Numbered from the stretch's first letter, positions 27,608-36,437 are shown. The stretch: 64,000 nt of DNA from Virgibacillus siamensis (GCF_900162695.1 NZ_FUIH01000007.1:2232001-2296000), one strand, 5' to 3'. A program made the numbers and translations. Notes: generated by a model from the sequence alone, not told the origin.

Positions 27608-27640
27608 TATGGGGCTGCCCTTCTTTTAAGCAGCCCCATA
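27608..27640. terminator. Bidirectional terminator between the Lrp gene and lhgO
   Basis: Arms TATGGGGCTGC and GCAGCCCCATA, 11 nt each and perfectly complementary, between two convergent genes. Confidence 0.7.
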
Positions 27641-27648
27641 ATTATTAT

Positions 27649-28845
27649 TTATGAATTTCCTTGCTCCATCATCTGCACGACTTTTTTTCCGATTTCAATG
27701 CTGGCAGTTGCCGCCGGGGATGGAGCATTACAAACATGCAATGCACGTCTGTCATGAATGATCGCAAAATCGTCGAGCAAATTTCCTTCCCGATTCAGGG
27801 CCTGTGCACGTACACCAGCCTGTGCGGGAATCAGATCATCTATGGCAATCTCCGGAACAAACCGCTGAACCTCTTTAATGAAAGCTTTCTTACTGTACGA
27901 ACGAACCATTTCTTTTAACCCTTCGGACAGATTTCCACTCGCCAATTTAAGAAATCCCGGATATGTGAGCCCTTCAACGAAGTCTTTTAATTGAAAATCA
28001 GATTTTTTATATCCCTCACGTTTAAAGCTGAAAACAGCATTTGGACCCACAAGTACCCTTCCATCTATCATTCTGGTAAAATGAACACCGAGAAACGGAA
28101 AGTCAGGATTCGGAACCGGATAAACCAGATTTTTTACAAGATGTCGCTTCTCAGGTTTCAATTCATAATACTCCCCTCGGAAAGGGACAATTTTTAAGTC
28201 CGGCCGAATATTGGCCATTTGAGCAATCCGGTCACTGAATAACCCGGCACAGTTAATAAGAAAACGACTCTCAAAAGCACCCTTATTTGTTGAAATTTCA
28301 ACATGACTCTGTTTAAACGAGATATCCTGCACCTCGGTATCCAATGAAATTTCTCCGCCATTTTCGGCAATAATAGCACTGAACTGTTCCGCAACTTTCT
28401 TGTAATCCACAATACCCGTACTTGGAACTTTAATTGCTGCAATCCCATTGACGTGCGGTTCAGCCTGCCGTAATTCTTCTGTTGATATTTTCCTAACTGC
28501 GAGCTGGTTTTCCAATCCGCGTTGATACAACTTTTCCAACAGTGGAATTTCCGCTTCACTGGCAGCAGCAATGACTTTTCCTGAAATCTTATGTGGAATT
28601 TGGTATTCTTTGCAAAAGTCCACTAATTGCTTATTTCCCTGTCGAGCCAGTTCCGCTTTTAAACTGCCCGGTTTGTAGTATATCCCTGAATGAATAACAC
28701 CGCTGTTTCTACCTGTCTGGTGAAGCGAAATCCCGGATTCTTTTTCCAAAATAATAACCGAGGCATCCGGATGCTTTTTGGTTAGTTCCATGCCAACAGA
28801 CAGGCCGATAATTCCTCCACCAATAATTGCATAGTCATACGTCAA
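27649..28845 (-). CDS. lhgO: L-2-hydroxyglutarate oxidase
   Basis: A 398-residue FAD-dependent oxidoreductase of the DAO family. The N-terminus carries the dinucleotide-binding motif IIGGGIIGLSVGMEL, then EKESGISLHQTGRNSGVIHSG near residue 35 and the family-specific GVHFTRMIDGRVLVGPNAV near 250, typical of LhgO. It oxidises L-2-hydroxyglutarate to 2-oxoglutarate and passes electrons to the membrane quinone pool. The start is TTG 28845 with AGGAGTG upstream. It follows an Nramp-like transporter by 17 nt and is the last gene of a GntR-led operon, so a 2-hydroxy acid may be the inducer. Confidence 0.88.
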   Translation of the reverse strand: MTYDYAIIGGGIIGLSVGMELTKKHPDASVIILEKESGISLHQTGRNSGVIHSGIYYKPGSLKAELARQGNKQLVDFCKEYQIPHKISGKVIAAASEAEIPLLEKLYQRGLENQLAVRKISTEELRQAEPHVNGIAAIKVPSTGIVDYKKVAEQFSAIIAENGGEISLDTEVQDISFKQSHVEISTNKGAFESRFLINCAGLFSDRIAQMANIRPDLKIVPFRGEYYELKPEKRHLVKNLVYPVPNPDFPFLGVHFTRMIDGRVLVGPNAVFSFKREGYKKSDFQLKDFVEGLTYPGFLKLASGNLSEGLKEMVRSYSKKAFIKEVQRFVPEIAIDDLIPAQAGVRAQALNREGNLLDDFAIIHDRRALHVCNAPSPAATASIEIGKKVVQMMEQGNS

Positions 28846-28862
28846 AACCCGCTCACTCCTAA

Positions 28863-30152
28863 TTAAAACATGTTAAACAGTTCAATAACTCCCAGATAAC
28901 CAAATAATAGGACACAGGCGGTCAATACAGCATTAGCAAGCCACCCGTTTTTGAAGTCCTTATCCACCGCTTTTGAATTCAACAGCCACATGAGTGAAAT
29001 CGCCAGAAATGGCATGAACAATGCCCCAAGAGCGCCATATAAAATAACGATAAACACTGGTTTGCCAAAGAATAAAATCAGCATCGGCGGAAACGTCAGC
29101 CACAGCAAATATGCACGATACGCCGGATCTTTTTCCGATACCGGTTTGTCTGGTCGTTTCCCTTTTGCCTTCAATATCCGAACGAAGTCTGCAAACAAAT
29201 ACGGAACGCCATTCCAGACACCCAATAAAGATGAAAATGCTGCAGACCATGCACCAATCAGGAACATCCAGCGCGCCACCGTTCCAAATTCAGCTTCAAA
29301 CAAATTTGATAGTGTGACCAGTCCTTCTTCACCATTGATTTCAATACCTGTTCCATACAGAAACTCCGCACCAACGATCAATAACGATACAGTAAAAATT
29401 GCTGTAATCACATAACCAGTGGCGGTATCCAATTTCATCATCGGTATCCACCGCTTACCTTCCCATTTCTTTTCACGGACCCAATATCCATAGGAAGCCA
29501 TTGTAATGGTACCGCCGACACCGCCAAGCAGCCCCATAACTAAGAGAAGTGAACTGTCACCAGTACTCGGCACCAAGCCACTTAAAATATTTCCGATTTC
29601 CGGCATTATAATAACTGCCGATCCCACAATCGTTACAAACATGATACCAATCATTATCGTCATGATATTCTCAAACAGTTTGTACTTCCCTGTTAAAACA
29701 AGCGTCATCCCCGCAAGTCCATGGATAATCGCCCAGGCCCATAACGGCATAATCGGGAACATCGTCACCATCATGATCGCACTTGTCGACATCGCCGCAG
29801 CGCCATAGCTAAAGCCCCATAAAACAGAATAAACACCAAAATACCCTGTTGCCCACTTACCTAGTGAGTGCCAGCCTTCCAAGATCGTCCTGCCTGTTGC
29901 CAGTTGCCATCTCCCCATGCCTTCCGTAAAAAAATACTTAAAAATTGATCCGATGATAATTGCCCATAATAACGTTGTACCAAAACCTGCCCCCGCCACA
30001 AGCGCGGCAATCAGGTCACCCGTTCCAACACCTGTGGCAGCTGTCACAAACCCCGGCCCCACTGATTTTAGCTTTGCCTTAAATGTACCCGGTGGAATCG
30101 GCGCTTCCGGGGAAGTTGATGGTTGATAATTAACCCCTTGTTCTGAACTCAT
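28863..30152 (-). CDS. Nramp-related membrane transporter lacking the canonical metal-binding motif
   Basis: A 429-residue membrane protein with about 11 helices and the overall Nramp fold pattern (GPGFVTAATGVGTGDLIAAL near residue 35; YWVREKKWEGKRW near 225). In metal-transporting Nramps the first helix has DPGN and the sixth has a Met-Pro-His segment; here the first reads GVGTGD and no such sixth-helix motif is seen. The substrate is therefore probably not Mn or Fe. It is co-transcribed with a GntR regulator upstream (25 nt) and L-2-hydroxyglutarate oxidase downstream. The start ATG 30152 has AAAGGAGG upstream. Annotators usually call this an Nramp divalent metal transporter; that name may mislead. 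Confidence 0.78.
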   Translation of the reverse strand: MSSEQGVNYQPSTSPEAPIPPGTFKAKLKSVGPGFVTAATGVGTGDLIAALVAGAGFGTTLLWAIIIGSIFKYFFTEGMGRWQLATGRTILEGWHSLGKWATGYFGVYSVLWGFSYGAAAMSTSAIMMVTMFPIMPLWAWAIIHGLAGMTLVLTGKYKLFENIMTIMIGIMFVTIVGSAVIIMPEIGNILSGLVPSTGDSSLLLVMGLLGGVGGTITMASYGYWVREKKWEGKRWIPMMKLDTATGYVITAIFTVSLLIVGAEFLYGTGIEINGEEGLVTLSNLFEAEFGTVARWMFLIGAWSAAFSSLLGVWNGVPYLFADFVRILKAKGKRPDKPVSEKDPAYRAYLLWLTFPPMLILFFGKPVFIVILYGALGALFMPFLAISLMWLLNSKAVDKDFKNGWLANAVLTACVLLFGYLGVIELFNMF

Positions 30153-30177
30153 AAAACGTACGCCTCCTTTTTATTAA

Positions 30178-30873
30178 TTACAAATAACGCTCCTTGACGT
30201 TCTGGAGATGGATAGTCATGCATTCCTGTGCCATTTGCGCATCACCCTTTTTTATCGCTGCATAAATATTACGGTGCTCTTCAACGATGGCCTTGCTGTT
30301 ATACGGCTGTTTCAAAGTATTCGAGCGACTTTCTTTTAATCCTTCAAGAACCTGATCTGACAGCATGTACATCACTTTCTCAAAAACGGAGTTACCAGCA
30401 GCTTTAGCAATTGCCATATGAAATGTTAAATCCTCTTTTGCAGCAACGTCACCCTTTAAAACAGCATTTTCCAAATCACACAATGCATCGTATATTGCTT
30501 GAACATCCTTCTCCAAACCACGAATCGCTGCATAATAGGCAGCATCCCGTTCAATCGCCAGCCTAAGTTCCATTAGTTCCACGATATCTACGGTAACACC
30601 CCGGATAATCGTATTCATTTTCGAAATAAGCCCGCTTTTTGTATCTTTTCTGAGATACACGCCACTTCCATGCTTAATCTCAACCACACCGGCAGACTCC
30701 AGTACACTAAACGCTTCTTTTACAGACGTTCTCGAAACAGAAAATTCATTTGCCAAGGATCTTTCAGAAGGCAGCTTTTCACCATGTACTATTTCCTCCT
30801 TTTCAATTGCCGACTTAATCTGCTCCACAATAGTGTGATATACCCTTTTCTTCTTCACTGGCAATAGATTCAT
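30178..30873 (-). CDS. GntR-family regulator, FadR/FCD subfamily
   Basis: About 231 residues: an N-terminal winged helix (GEKLPSERSLANEFSVSRTS, VKEAFSVLESAGVVE) and an all-helical FCD ligand domain with the metal-linked D...H pattern in DLTFHMAIAKAAGN. FCD regulators commonly sense hydroxy- or oxo-carboxylates. I use ATG 30873, which has AAGGGA upstream, instead of a TTG 48 nt earlier. It heads the operon with the Nramp-like transporter and LhgO, and is divergent from the DUF819 gene. Confidence 0.88.
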   Translation of the reverse strand: MNLLPVKKKRVYHTIVEQIKSAIEKEEIVHGEKLPSERSLANEFSVSRTSVKEAFSVLESAGVVEIKHGSGVYLRKDTKSGLISKMNTIIRGVTVDIVELMELRLAIERDAAYYAAIRGLEKDVQAIYDALCDLENAVLKGDVAAKEDLTFHMAIAKAAGNSVFEKVMYMLSDQVLEGLKESRSNTLKQPYNSKAIVEEHRNIYAAIKKGDAQMAQECMTIHLQNVKERYL

Positions 30874-31092
30874 AGCATGCAATCCCTTCAAACAGATAAA
30901 GTGGTAAAGTGGATGGTCCAATTTGTTGTATTATAATATAAAAGCGTTTTCAATGAAATGGGGATAACAGACTATTTTAAATGGTTACAAAAGTTAATAA
31001 TATCTGGTAGAATATAAAAAAATTTACAGGGGGGAATATCATGGAATCATCTTTTAATTTCTTCTGACAATACATGGGCTCTTTGGACTTTT

Positions 31093-32268
31093 TTGACCGG
31101 ATGGGCTGCAATTAGTATCTATTTGGAACAGAAATATACGTGGGCTTCCAAGGTTTCCGGTGCCATTATTGCATTGATTGGAGCTATGGTGCTTGCTAAC
31201 CTCAATGTGATTCCACTTGAATCGAGTGTTTACGATGCCGTTTGGAGCTATGTAGTCCCGCTTGCAATTCCACTTTTATTATTTCAAGCCAACATTAAAA
31301 AAATTTGGCAGGAAAGTGGTCGCATGCTGACAATATTCTTTTTAAGCGCTGCTGGAACAATTGCAGGGACAATCCTTTCATTCATGCTGTTAAAAGATCT
31401 TATCCCACACCTGGATAAGATCGGCGCAATGATGTCAGCATCCTATACAGGGGGCGGGGTCAATTTCGCCGCGATGGCAGCCAAATTCGAAACACCGGGT
31501 GAACTTGTTTCCGCTACGGTGGTGGCAGACAATATGATGATGGCAACATTCTTTTTCGTACTTATGGCCATCCCGACATTTAATTTTTTTCGCAACAAAT
31601 TTAAAACCCCGCATATTGACGAGGTTGAATCAGGAGCATCCGGTGATCAAGATGAAACACAGGCAGCTTCATTTTGGAAACGGAAGGAAATTTCCCTGAA
31701 AGATATTGCACTTAGTGTTGCATCTGCTTTTGCGCTGGTAGCTGTGTCCTTTCACCTGGCTGATTATTTTGCTGAAATCATTCCCAGCGGTGAAAATGTA
31801 ACTATTTTCTATCAAATTCTTAGCGGAATCATAGGTGACCGTTATCTCATGCTGACTACACTAACAGTCATTGCGGTCATTTTGCTGCCGAATTACTTTG
31901 AAAATATTAAAGGCACTCAGGAAATCGGAACATTTCTGATTTATTTGTTCTTTGTAGTGATTGGTGTGCCTGCATCCATAGCTCTTGTAGTAACTACTTC
32001 TCCTTTATTGCTGGTGTTTGTTTTAATCATTGTTTTATTAAATTTATTATTCTCATTAGTATTGGGAAAACTGTTCAAATTTAACTTGGAGGAAATACTT
32101 CTTGCCAGCAACGCAAACCTTGGTGGTCCCACTACTGCAGCTGCAATGGCGATTGCAAAGGGATGGAATAAGCTTATTGTGCCTATACTGCTGGTAGGAA
32201 CCCTTGGGTATATTGTTGGGAATTATATTGGAACAGGGTTGGGGTATTGGTTTCAGACGTTTATATAA
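31093..32268 (+). CDS. DUF819 family membrane protein (YjcL-like), start disrupted
   Basis: A 391-residue frame encoding about 10-11 membrane helices; SIYLEQKYTWASKVSGAI near the N-terminus, YTGGGVNFAAMA near residue 130 and ANLGGPTTAAAMAIAKGW near the C-terminus are typical of DUF819 (YjcL). Function in the family is not firmly known. The best ribosome site (GGGGGG) and ATG are at 31041, but that ATG opens MESSFNFF and then a stop. Removing one T from the run 31052-31055 joins it to the main frame as MESSLISSDNTWALW, the expected N-terminus. So the gene is frameshifted at codon 5, or translation starts weakly at TTG 31093, or the base call is wrong. Confidence 0.75.
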   Translation: MTGWAAISIYLEQKYTWASKVSGAIIALIGAMVLANLNVIPLESSVYDAVWSYVVPLAIPLLLFQANIKKIWQESGRMLTIFFLSAAGTIAGTILSFMLLKDLIPHLDKIGAMMSASYTGGGVNFAAMAAKFETPGELVSATVVADNMMMATFFFVLMAIPTFNFFRNKFKTPHIDEVESGASGDQDETQAASFWKRKEISLKDIALSVASAFALVAVSFHLADYFAEIIPSGENVTIFYQILSGIIGDRYLMLTTLTVIAVILLPNYFENIKGTQEIGTFLIYLFFVVIGVPASIALVVTTSPLLLVFVLIIVLLNLLFSLVLGKLFKFNLEEILLASNANLGGPTTAAAMAIAKGWNKLIVPILLVGTLGYIVGNYIGTGLGYWFQTFI

Positions 32269-32301
32269 AATTCGGGTGGTGCCAGGCACCACCCGAATTT
32301 T
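32267..32301 (+). terminator. Terminator made from a copy of the dispersed repeat
   Basis: A perfect inverted repeat with 17-nt arms (AAAATTCGGGTGGTGCC and complement) around one base. It overlaps the stop codon of the DUF819 gene and is followed by TTTTG. The arms are the core of an intergenic repeat found elsewhere in the window. Confidence 0.7.
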
Positions 32302-32356
32302 GTCGAATATATCTCCCAAAACATCCCTATGCGGTGTTATGTTAATAGATGACTAA

Positions 32357-32647
32357 CTAAAGCTTATTATACTCATCTACCACTTCTTCACTAGGACCGG
32401 ATGCACCAAATTCATTTACACTCATCACACTGCCACTGGCTCCGGCATACTCTTTCCATCCGACTTTAGATCTCAGCTCATTTACTAACCTTTTCTTCAA
32501 CCCAGGTGGCAAAACGGAATTTATATTCCTTCCCTGCTTTTCAATTAATTCCCAAGAAGGCATGCTAACTACATTATAATAGATAGACGCAATCAGGACA
32601 AAAACACCATTAAAGGCAATCCCAGACATTTCTTCTACACCCTCCAA
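32357..32647 (-). pseudogene. Transketolase C-terminal remnant
   Basis: From about residue 26 this 96-codon frame matches the last 70 residues of transketolase: VVSMPSWELIEKQ, then SVLPPGLKKRL, GWKEYAGASGSVMSV and NEFGASGPSEEVVDEY, which correspond to the conserved C-terminal domain. The thiamine- and substrate-binding parts (about 550 residues) are absent, and the preceding 25 residues do not fit the domain well. It overlaps the end of the HDAC-like gene by 13 nt. It is best seen as the leftover of a gene lost by deletion; a short regulatory protein is less likely. Confidence 0.72.
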
Positions 32648-33738
32648 TATCCAGCTTGTACCTCTCTCACCCGATTAACAGCATCCATCTGATTCTGATA
32701 CAACGGCCCTTCATGAAATCCCTGATCAAATGGATCTTTCACACCGCTTTGTTTTCCATTAAACGCTTCCAAAATCCGAATTGTGCAAAATGGTACGTAA
32801 GCTGTGCTGTACCCTCCTTCATGACAGGCAACAAGCCGTCCATCACAGTGCTTTTCGGCCATCGCCTTAACTTTTTCAGCCATTTGATAAAAGCCATCTG
32901 CAGTCATCATCATTCGTCCCAAAGGATCAAAGCGGCTTGGATCCTGTCCTGCTGAAATCATTATTAATTCCGGCTCATACTGATTTATGATTGGCTCAAT
33001 TATATGTTCAAACGTATAAAGATATCCTTCATTGCCAGTCCCCGCAGGTAGTTCGATATTTACAGTATAACCTTCCCCGGCATTCTCGCCGGTATAGGTT
33101 ACTTGTCCGCGATTTTTCGGAAAAATATTTTCCTGATGAACCGAGATAAACAGCACGTCCGGGTCATTTCGAAACGCACTCTCCGTTCCATTGCCATGAT
33201 GCACATCCCAATCAATAATTACAATGCGCTTCAGTCCATACGTTGCCTTCGCGTATTTGGCTGCTATCGCAATATTATTGAATAAACAAAACCCCTGCCC
33301 TTCGCCCTGCTCAGCATGATGCCCCGGCGGCCGGGTCAGTGCATAAGCATTGTTTACCTTACCTTGCATTACTGCGTCTGTTGCTGTTATCGCTCCTCCG
33401 GCTGACAATAGCGCTATTTCATATGTGTTTGGTCCAACAATGGCATGCTCACCGGCATCACCGCCGCCGTTATCACTCAGCCTGCTGATTTTTTCAATAT
33501 ATTCCGCGTCGTGGTTCATTTCAATTTCCTTACGAGTGGCACTCCGCGGTTCAATTTGATGTAACTCTTTCATAAATCTGGATCGCTCCAATAAATTTTT
33601 TACCCGGCGTTTTGTTTCCGGATTTTCCGCATGCGTATCCTCTTGTATCCATCCGCCGGAACCAATATTTAATGCGCCATTTCCGGTTTGATGCCAAAAA
33701 TAACTTTCATCCCAAATGAATCCTGTTATCTTTTCCAT
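32635..33738 (-). CDS. Class II histone deacetylase-like amidohydrolase
   Basis: About 367 residues of the arginase/deacetylase fold. The catalytic His pair is in RPPGHHAEQGEGQGFCLFNN near residue 140, zinc ligands are in IDWDVHHGNGT near 175 and SAGQDPSRFDPLG near 265, and the tail includes CHEGGYSTAYVPFC. In bacteria such enzymes remove acetyl groups from acetylpolyamines, other small amides or proteins; the substrate here is unknown. I start at ATG 33738 (AGGAGGAAATTCA upstream). It lies after an SSS symporter and the remnant of an M20 hydrolase, suggesting a former amide-uptake and hydrolysis operon. Confidence 0.87.
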   Translation of the reverse strand: MEKITGFIWDESYFWHQTGNGALNIGSGGWIQEDTHAENPETKRRVKNLLERSRFMKELHQIEPRSATRKEIEMNHDAEYIEKISRLSDNGGGDAGEHAIVGPNTYEIALLSAGGAITATDAVMQGKVNNAYALTRPPGHHAEQGEGQGFCLFNNIAIAAKYAKATYGLKRIVIIDWDVHHGNGTESAFRNDPDVLFISVHQENIFPKNRGQVTYTGENAGEGYTVNIELPAGTGNEGYLYTFEHIIEPIINQYEPELIMISAGQDPSRFDPLGRMMMTADGFYQMAEKVKAMAEKHCDGRLVACHEGGYSTAYVPFCTIRILEAFNGKQSGVKDPFDQGFHEGPLYQNQMDAVNRVREVQAGYWRV

Positions 33739-33755
33739 TGAATTTCCTCCTCGCA

Positions 33756-33949
33756 TTACAACAACCCTTCCTTTTTGTCAGCCAAATGAATCATTGTATC
33801 AAGCAAAACATTCGTTCCTTTAAAAATGTCTTCATCCAAGGTTAACTCCGATTCAACATGACTTTTACCACCAACACTTGGCAAAAAAATCATCCCGGTG
33901 TAGTCAATCGATCCTTCATTCGTTCAAAATTAATCGTAAGTGGTTCCAT
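33756..33949 (-). pseudogene. M20/hydantoinase-carbamoylase family remnant with internal deletion
   Basis: An ATG at 33949 with GGAGAT upstream opens MEPLTINFERMKDRL, like the start of M20 amidases, and the frame soon stops. In another frame the DNA reads GMIFLPSVGGKSHVESELTL, then FKGTNVLLDTMIHLA, which is the C-terminal end of Zn-dependent hydantoinase/carbamoylase-type M20 peptidases, ending at a TAA overlapping the next ATG. About 350 central codons are missing. Both ends survive in the right order, so this is a deletion pseudogene between the symporter and the HDAC-like gene. Confidence 0.72.
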
Positions 33950-33966
33950 CAAAACATCTCCATTAA

Positions 33967-35421
33967 TTAGTTTACTTGTGACCATATATCTTCTTTTTCT
34001 GCCTCATTATGCTTAGATGCCAACGATACAATGATTAGCGTCAAAGTGGATAGTGGCAGCCCGATAAAAACGGGATGAATGCCAAATGGATGCCCGGCTA
34101 ATTGCCAAATAACGGCAATAGACAATCCTATCCACATTGCTGAAATACCGCCAGCCTTTGTTGCTCCCTTCCAGAACAATCCGAAAACAGATGGTGCTAA
34201 TAATCCGGAAACCAGCATTGCTGTACCAATCACCCATAAAACTACCAGTTCCGGCATATATAGGGCGAGTAATACAGAAATTATTGAAACGGCGATTACT
34301 GAGTAGCGGCTGTAGCGCAGCATCTTTTTTTCTGAAGCATGTTTTATTCTAGGTTTTATAATATCGTTAATAATAGAAGATGAACCTGCCATAAAAAAGG
34401 AATCCGCACAGGATATGACAGTTGCCATCAATGCAATTACCATTATAACTACCATTGGGAAATTGAATACGGCACCAATCGCTTCATAATAAACAAGGTT
34501 CGGATTTATCTCTGTCATCTGCAACCCATATTTCAGAAAAGCGCCGGTTGAAATAATCGCTGCCCCGATTAAAAAAGCAATAATAATCGCAATCCAGTAT
34601 CCGGATAAAGCAGTTTTGTAATCTTTAGCTGCCCAAAAGCGCTGCCATAAGTCCTGTCTGACAAATTGATAACCGCCTATCGTAAAGAAATAGACAAGCA
34701 CTTCACTCGTGGAAATACTAGTGACACTTAATGCCCCGGAGTCACCTAATGAAGCGGCAAATGATTTCATTTCACCCCAGTCACTGCCAACCCAAAGGAC
34801 AACCACAAATAATAGAAACACACCTAAAGTTTGTACAGTACCATGAATGGCATCCTGCCAAACGACCGATTTAAGCCCTCCAAAAAATGTTTTTATCGTC
34901 AGTAATACCCAACTGATTATGATTCCTGTCGTCATACTCAGTCCAATTGTCAGGTTTAAAATGGTCGCTATCGCAACAAATTGCATTCCGGTGACAGCAC
35001 AATAAGCAAGGAGCACGCTGATTACCGTCGGAAGCCTGGCACCTTCACCATATCTGAGGGCTGTAAAATCCCCCAAAGTAACCATTTGATGTTTTTCACC
35101 AATCAAACGAATCCGCTTAACGAGAAAGGAAGCTGTAATAATTCCGGTAATTAATATACTGATATTCAGCCAATGCTGCCCCATTCCGAAACGATACGCA
35201 TTCTCCATAAACCCAAGTAAAATAGATCCCCCAACCGCCGTTCCGACAAACGTTAAAATTAGCGGAAACATCGAAACAGATCGTCCCGCAACATTGTAGT
35301 CTTCATAATTCTTTATTTTGTGGTGATTAATATAATACGAAAAACCAATTAATAGTAGAAAATAGACCACTACGATAACCCCAAGTATCATTCGTTCCTG
35401 ATCTGTAAACAATTTTCTCAT
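33967..35421 (-). CDS. Sodium:solute symporter (SSS family)
   Basis: About 484 residues and 13 predicted helices. SSS features include NYEDYNVAGRSVSMFPLILTF near residue 40, GGSILLGFMENAY near 65, and MATVISCADSFFMAGSSSII near 340. It is distinct from the other SSS gene in this window. Downstream on the same strand are the M20 remnant and the HDAC-like hydrolase, so it may have imported an acylated or ureido compound. The start is uncertain: ATG 35421 has a poor ribosome site and a TTG at 35445 is also possible. Confidence 0.85.
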   Translation of the reverse strand: MRKLFTDQERMILGVIVVVYFLLLIGFSYYINHHKIKNYEDYNVAGRSVSMFPLILTFVGTAVGGSILLGFMENAYRFGMGQHWLNISILITGIITASFLVKRIRLIGEKHQMVTLGDFTALRYGEGARLPTVISVLLAYCAVTGMQFVAIATILNLTIGLSMTTGIIISWVLLTIKTFFGGLKSVVWQDAIHGTVQTLGVFLLFVVVLWVGSDWGEMKSFAASLGDSGALSVTSISTSEVLVYFFTIGGYQFVRQDLWQRFWAAKDYKTALSGYWIAIIIAFLIGAAIISTGAFLKYGLQMTEINPNLVYYEAIGAVFNFPMVVIMVIALMATVISCADSFFMAGSSSIINDIIKPRIKHASEKKMLRYSRYSVIAVSIISVLLALYMPELVVLWVIGTAMLVSGLLAPSVFGLFWKGATKAGGISAMWIGLSIAVIWQLAGHPFGIHPVFIGLPLSTLTLIIVSLASKHNEAEKEDIWSQVN

Positions 35422-35528
35422 CCTCTCATTTGGTATAAGCTCCAATAGACTTATTGAACAAAATCCGGGGAAGTGTTTTCACCTGTGTAACCCCTTTCAA
35501 AATACAATACAGGTATGAGTATACAAAA

Positions 35529-35594
35529 ATAAACCAGCACTATGAACAGAACAGAATTGACATTACCTCTTCCCTGTTCATATAACTGGTTTAT
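35529..35594 (-). promoter_or_regulatory. Long hairpin in the leader of the SSS symporter gene
   Basis: Two consecutive 9-bp stems, ATAAACCAG/CTGGTTTAT and TATGAACAG/CTGTTCATA, separated by a symmetric 3-nt internal loop and closed by a 24-nt loop. On the minus strand TTTTTG follows, so it could act as an attenuator before the symporter gene. Confidence 0.5.
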
Positions 35595-35711
35595 CCCCCT
35601 AGGTTTGCTCCCCTTATCCAGAAGAGTCAACTAGATTCAGCAGCTATTTAAGTATTAAACTATAGTGAATAATATATCAAACTAAGAAATTTCAGTCAAT
35701 TACAAATATAT

Positions 35712-35770
35712 TTCGACAAAATTCGGGTGGTGCCTGTCACCTGTCGAATTTTCGACAAGTGACAGGCACC
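35712..35770. repeat. Dispersed intergenic repeat, hairpin copy
   Basis: TTCGACAAAATTCGGGTGG leads into GGTGCCTGTCACCTGTCGAA (35729-35748), which is complementary with one mismatch to 35751-35770. This is the most complete copy in the window of a repeat also found near 19145, 24110, 32267, 38148, 40255 and 62520. Confidence 0.7.
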
Positions 35771-35825
35771 CTCTAGTACCCTCATCCGCAAAATGCTATA
35801 CTACTTACTGAAAAGGGGTGTGACA

Positions 35826-36437
35826 ATGATTGTTTTAATCGATAACTATGATTCATTTACATATAATTTGGCTCAGTATATTGAGGAATTTGGACAACAG
35901 GTGCTTGTTGCAAGAAATGATGTCATTACAATCGGGGAAATCGAGCATATGAGGCCTGCAGCAATTGTCCTCTCACCAGGGCCGGGAAATCCGGGTCAAG
36001 CTGGAATATGTCTTGAACTTGTTAGAAAACTACACAATAAAATCCCAATTTTAGGTATTTGCCTTGGACATCAAATCATTGCACAGGCTTTTGGGGCAAC
36101 GATCGAAAAGGCTGCCGCTCCAATGCACGGAAAGGTCTCATACATAACGCACGATGGAAAAGGCATCTTTCATTCACTCGACAATCCGCTCCGGGTAACG
36201 CGCTATCACTCACTGCTCGTCGATGCCGAAACCATCCCCGATTGCCTGGAAATCAGCGCTTCCACCAACAATGGTGAGATCATGGCCATTCGCCATAAAA
36301 CACACAAAATTGAGGGCATACAGGCGCATCCGGAAGCTATTTTAACCGACAGTGGCAAGCAGCTTCTCAAAAACTTTTTCAATAGAATGGATGGTGAAAT
36401 AAATGGGCACAGCAGGAAAGCCATATCTATCATTTGA
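35826..36437 (+). CDS. pabA: Aminodeoxychorismate synthase glutamine amidotransferase subunit
   Basis: About 203 residues of class I glutamine amidotransferase. MIVLIDNYDSFTYNLAQY is the classical TrpG/PabA start; the nucleophile Cys is in PILGICLGHQIIAQAFG near residue 78 and the His-Glu pair in IEGIQAHPEAILT near 168. It supplies ammonia to PabB for 4-amino-4-deoxychorismate synthesis (folate pathway). ATG 35826 follows AAAGGGG; the frame extends upstream without a ribosome site. It overlaps the next gene by 35 nt. The partner is a PabB-PabC fusion and no trp genes are nearby, so PabA rather than TrpG is favoured. Confidence 0.9.
   Translation: MIVLIDNYDSFTYNLAQYIEEFGQQVLVARNDVITIGEIEHMRPAAIVLSPGPGNPGQAGICLELVRKLHNKIPILGICLGHQIIAQAFGATIEKAAAPMHGKVSYITHDGKGIFHSLDNPLRVTRYHSLLVDAETIPDCLEISASTNNGEIMAIRHKTHKIEGIQAHPEAILTDSGKQLLKNFFNRMDGEINGHSRKAISII

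Larger units (their letters stand above)
35446..35825. other. Intergenic region between SSS symporter and pabA
   Basis: No gene is seen in these 380 bases. They hold a long two-part hairpin (35529-35594) and a full copy of the dispersed GTGCCTGTCACC repeat (35712-35770). The pabA ribosome site AAAGGGG is at the right edge. Confidence 0.6.

Noticed and set aside
28863..30152. Manganese transporter MntH
   Set aside because: Canonical metal-binding motifs are missing and the operon context is a hydroxy-acid oxidase.
30939..30952. Cre site before the GntR gene at 30873
   Set aside because: TAAAAGCGTTTTCA loses the second fixed base of the consensus and sits in AT-rich DNA; too weak to list.
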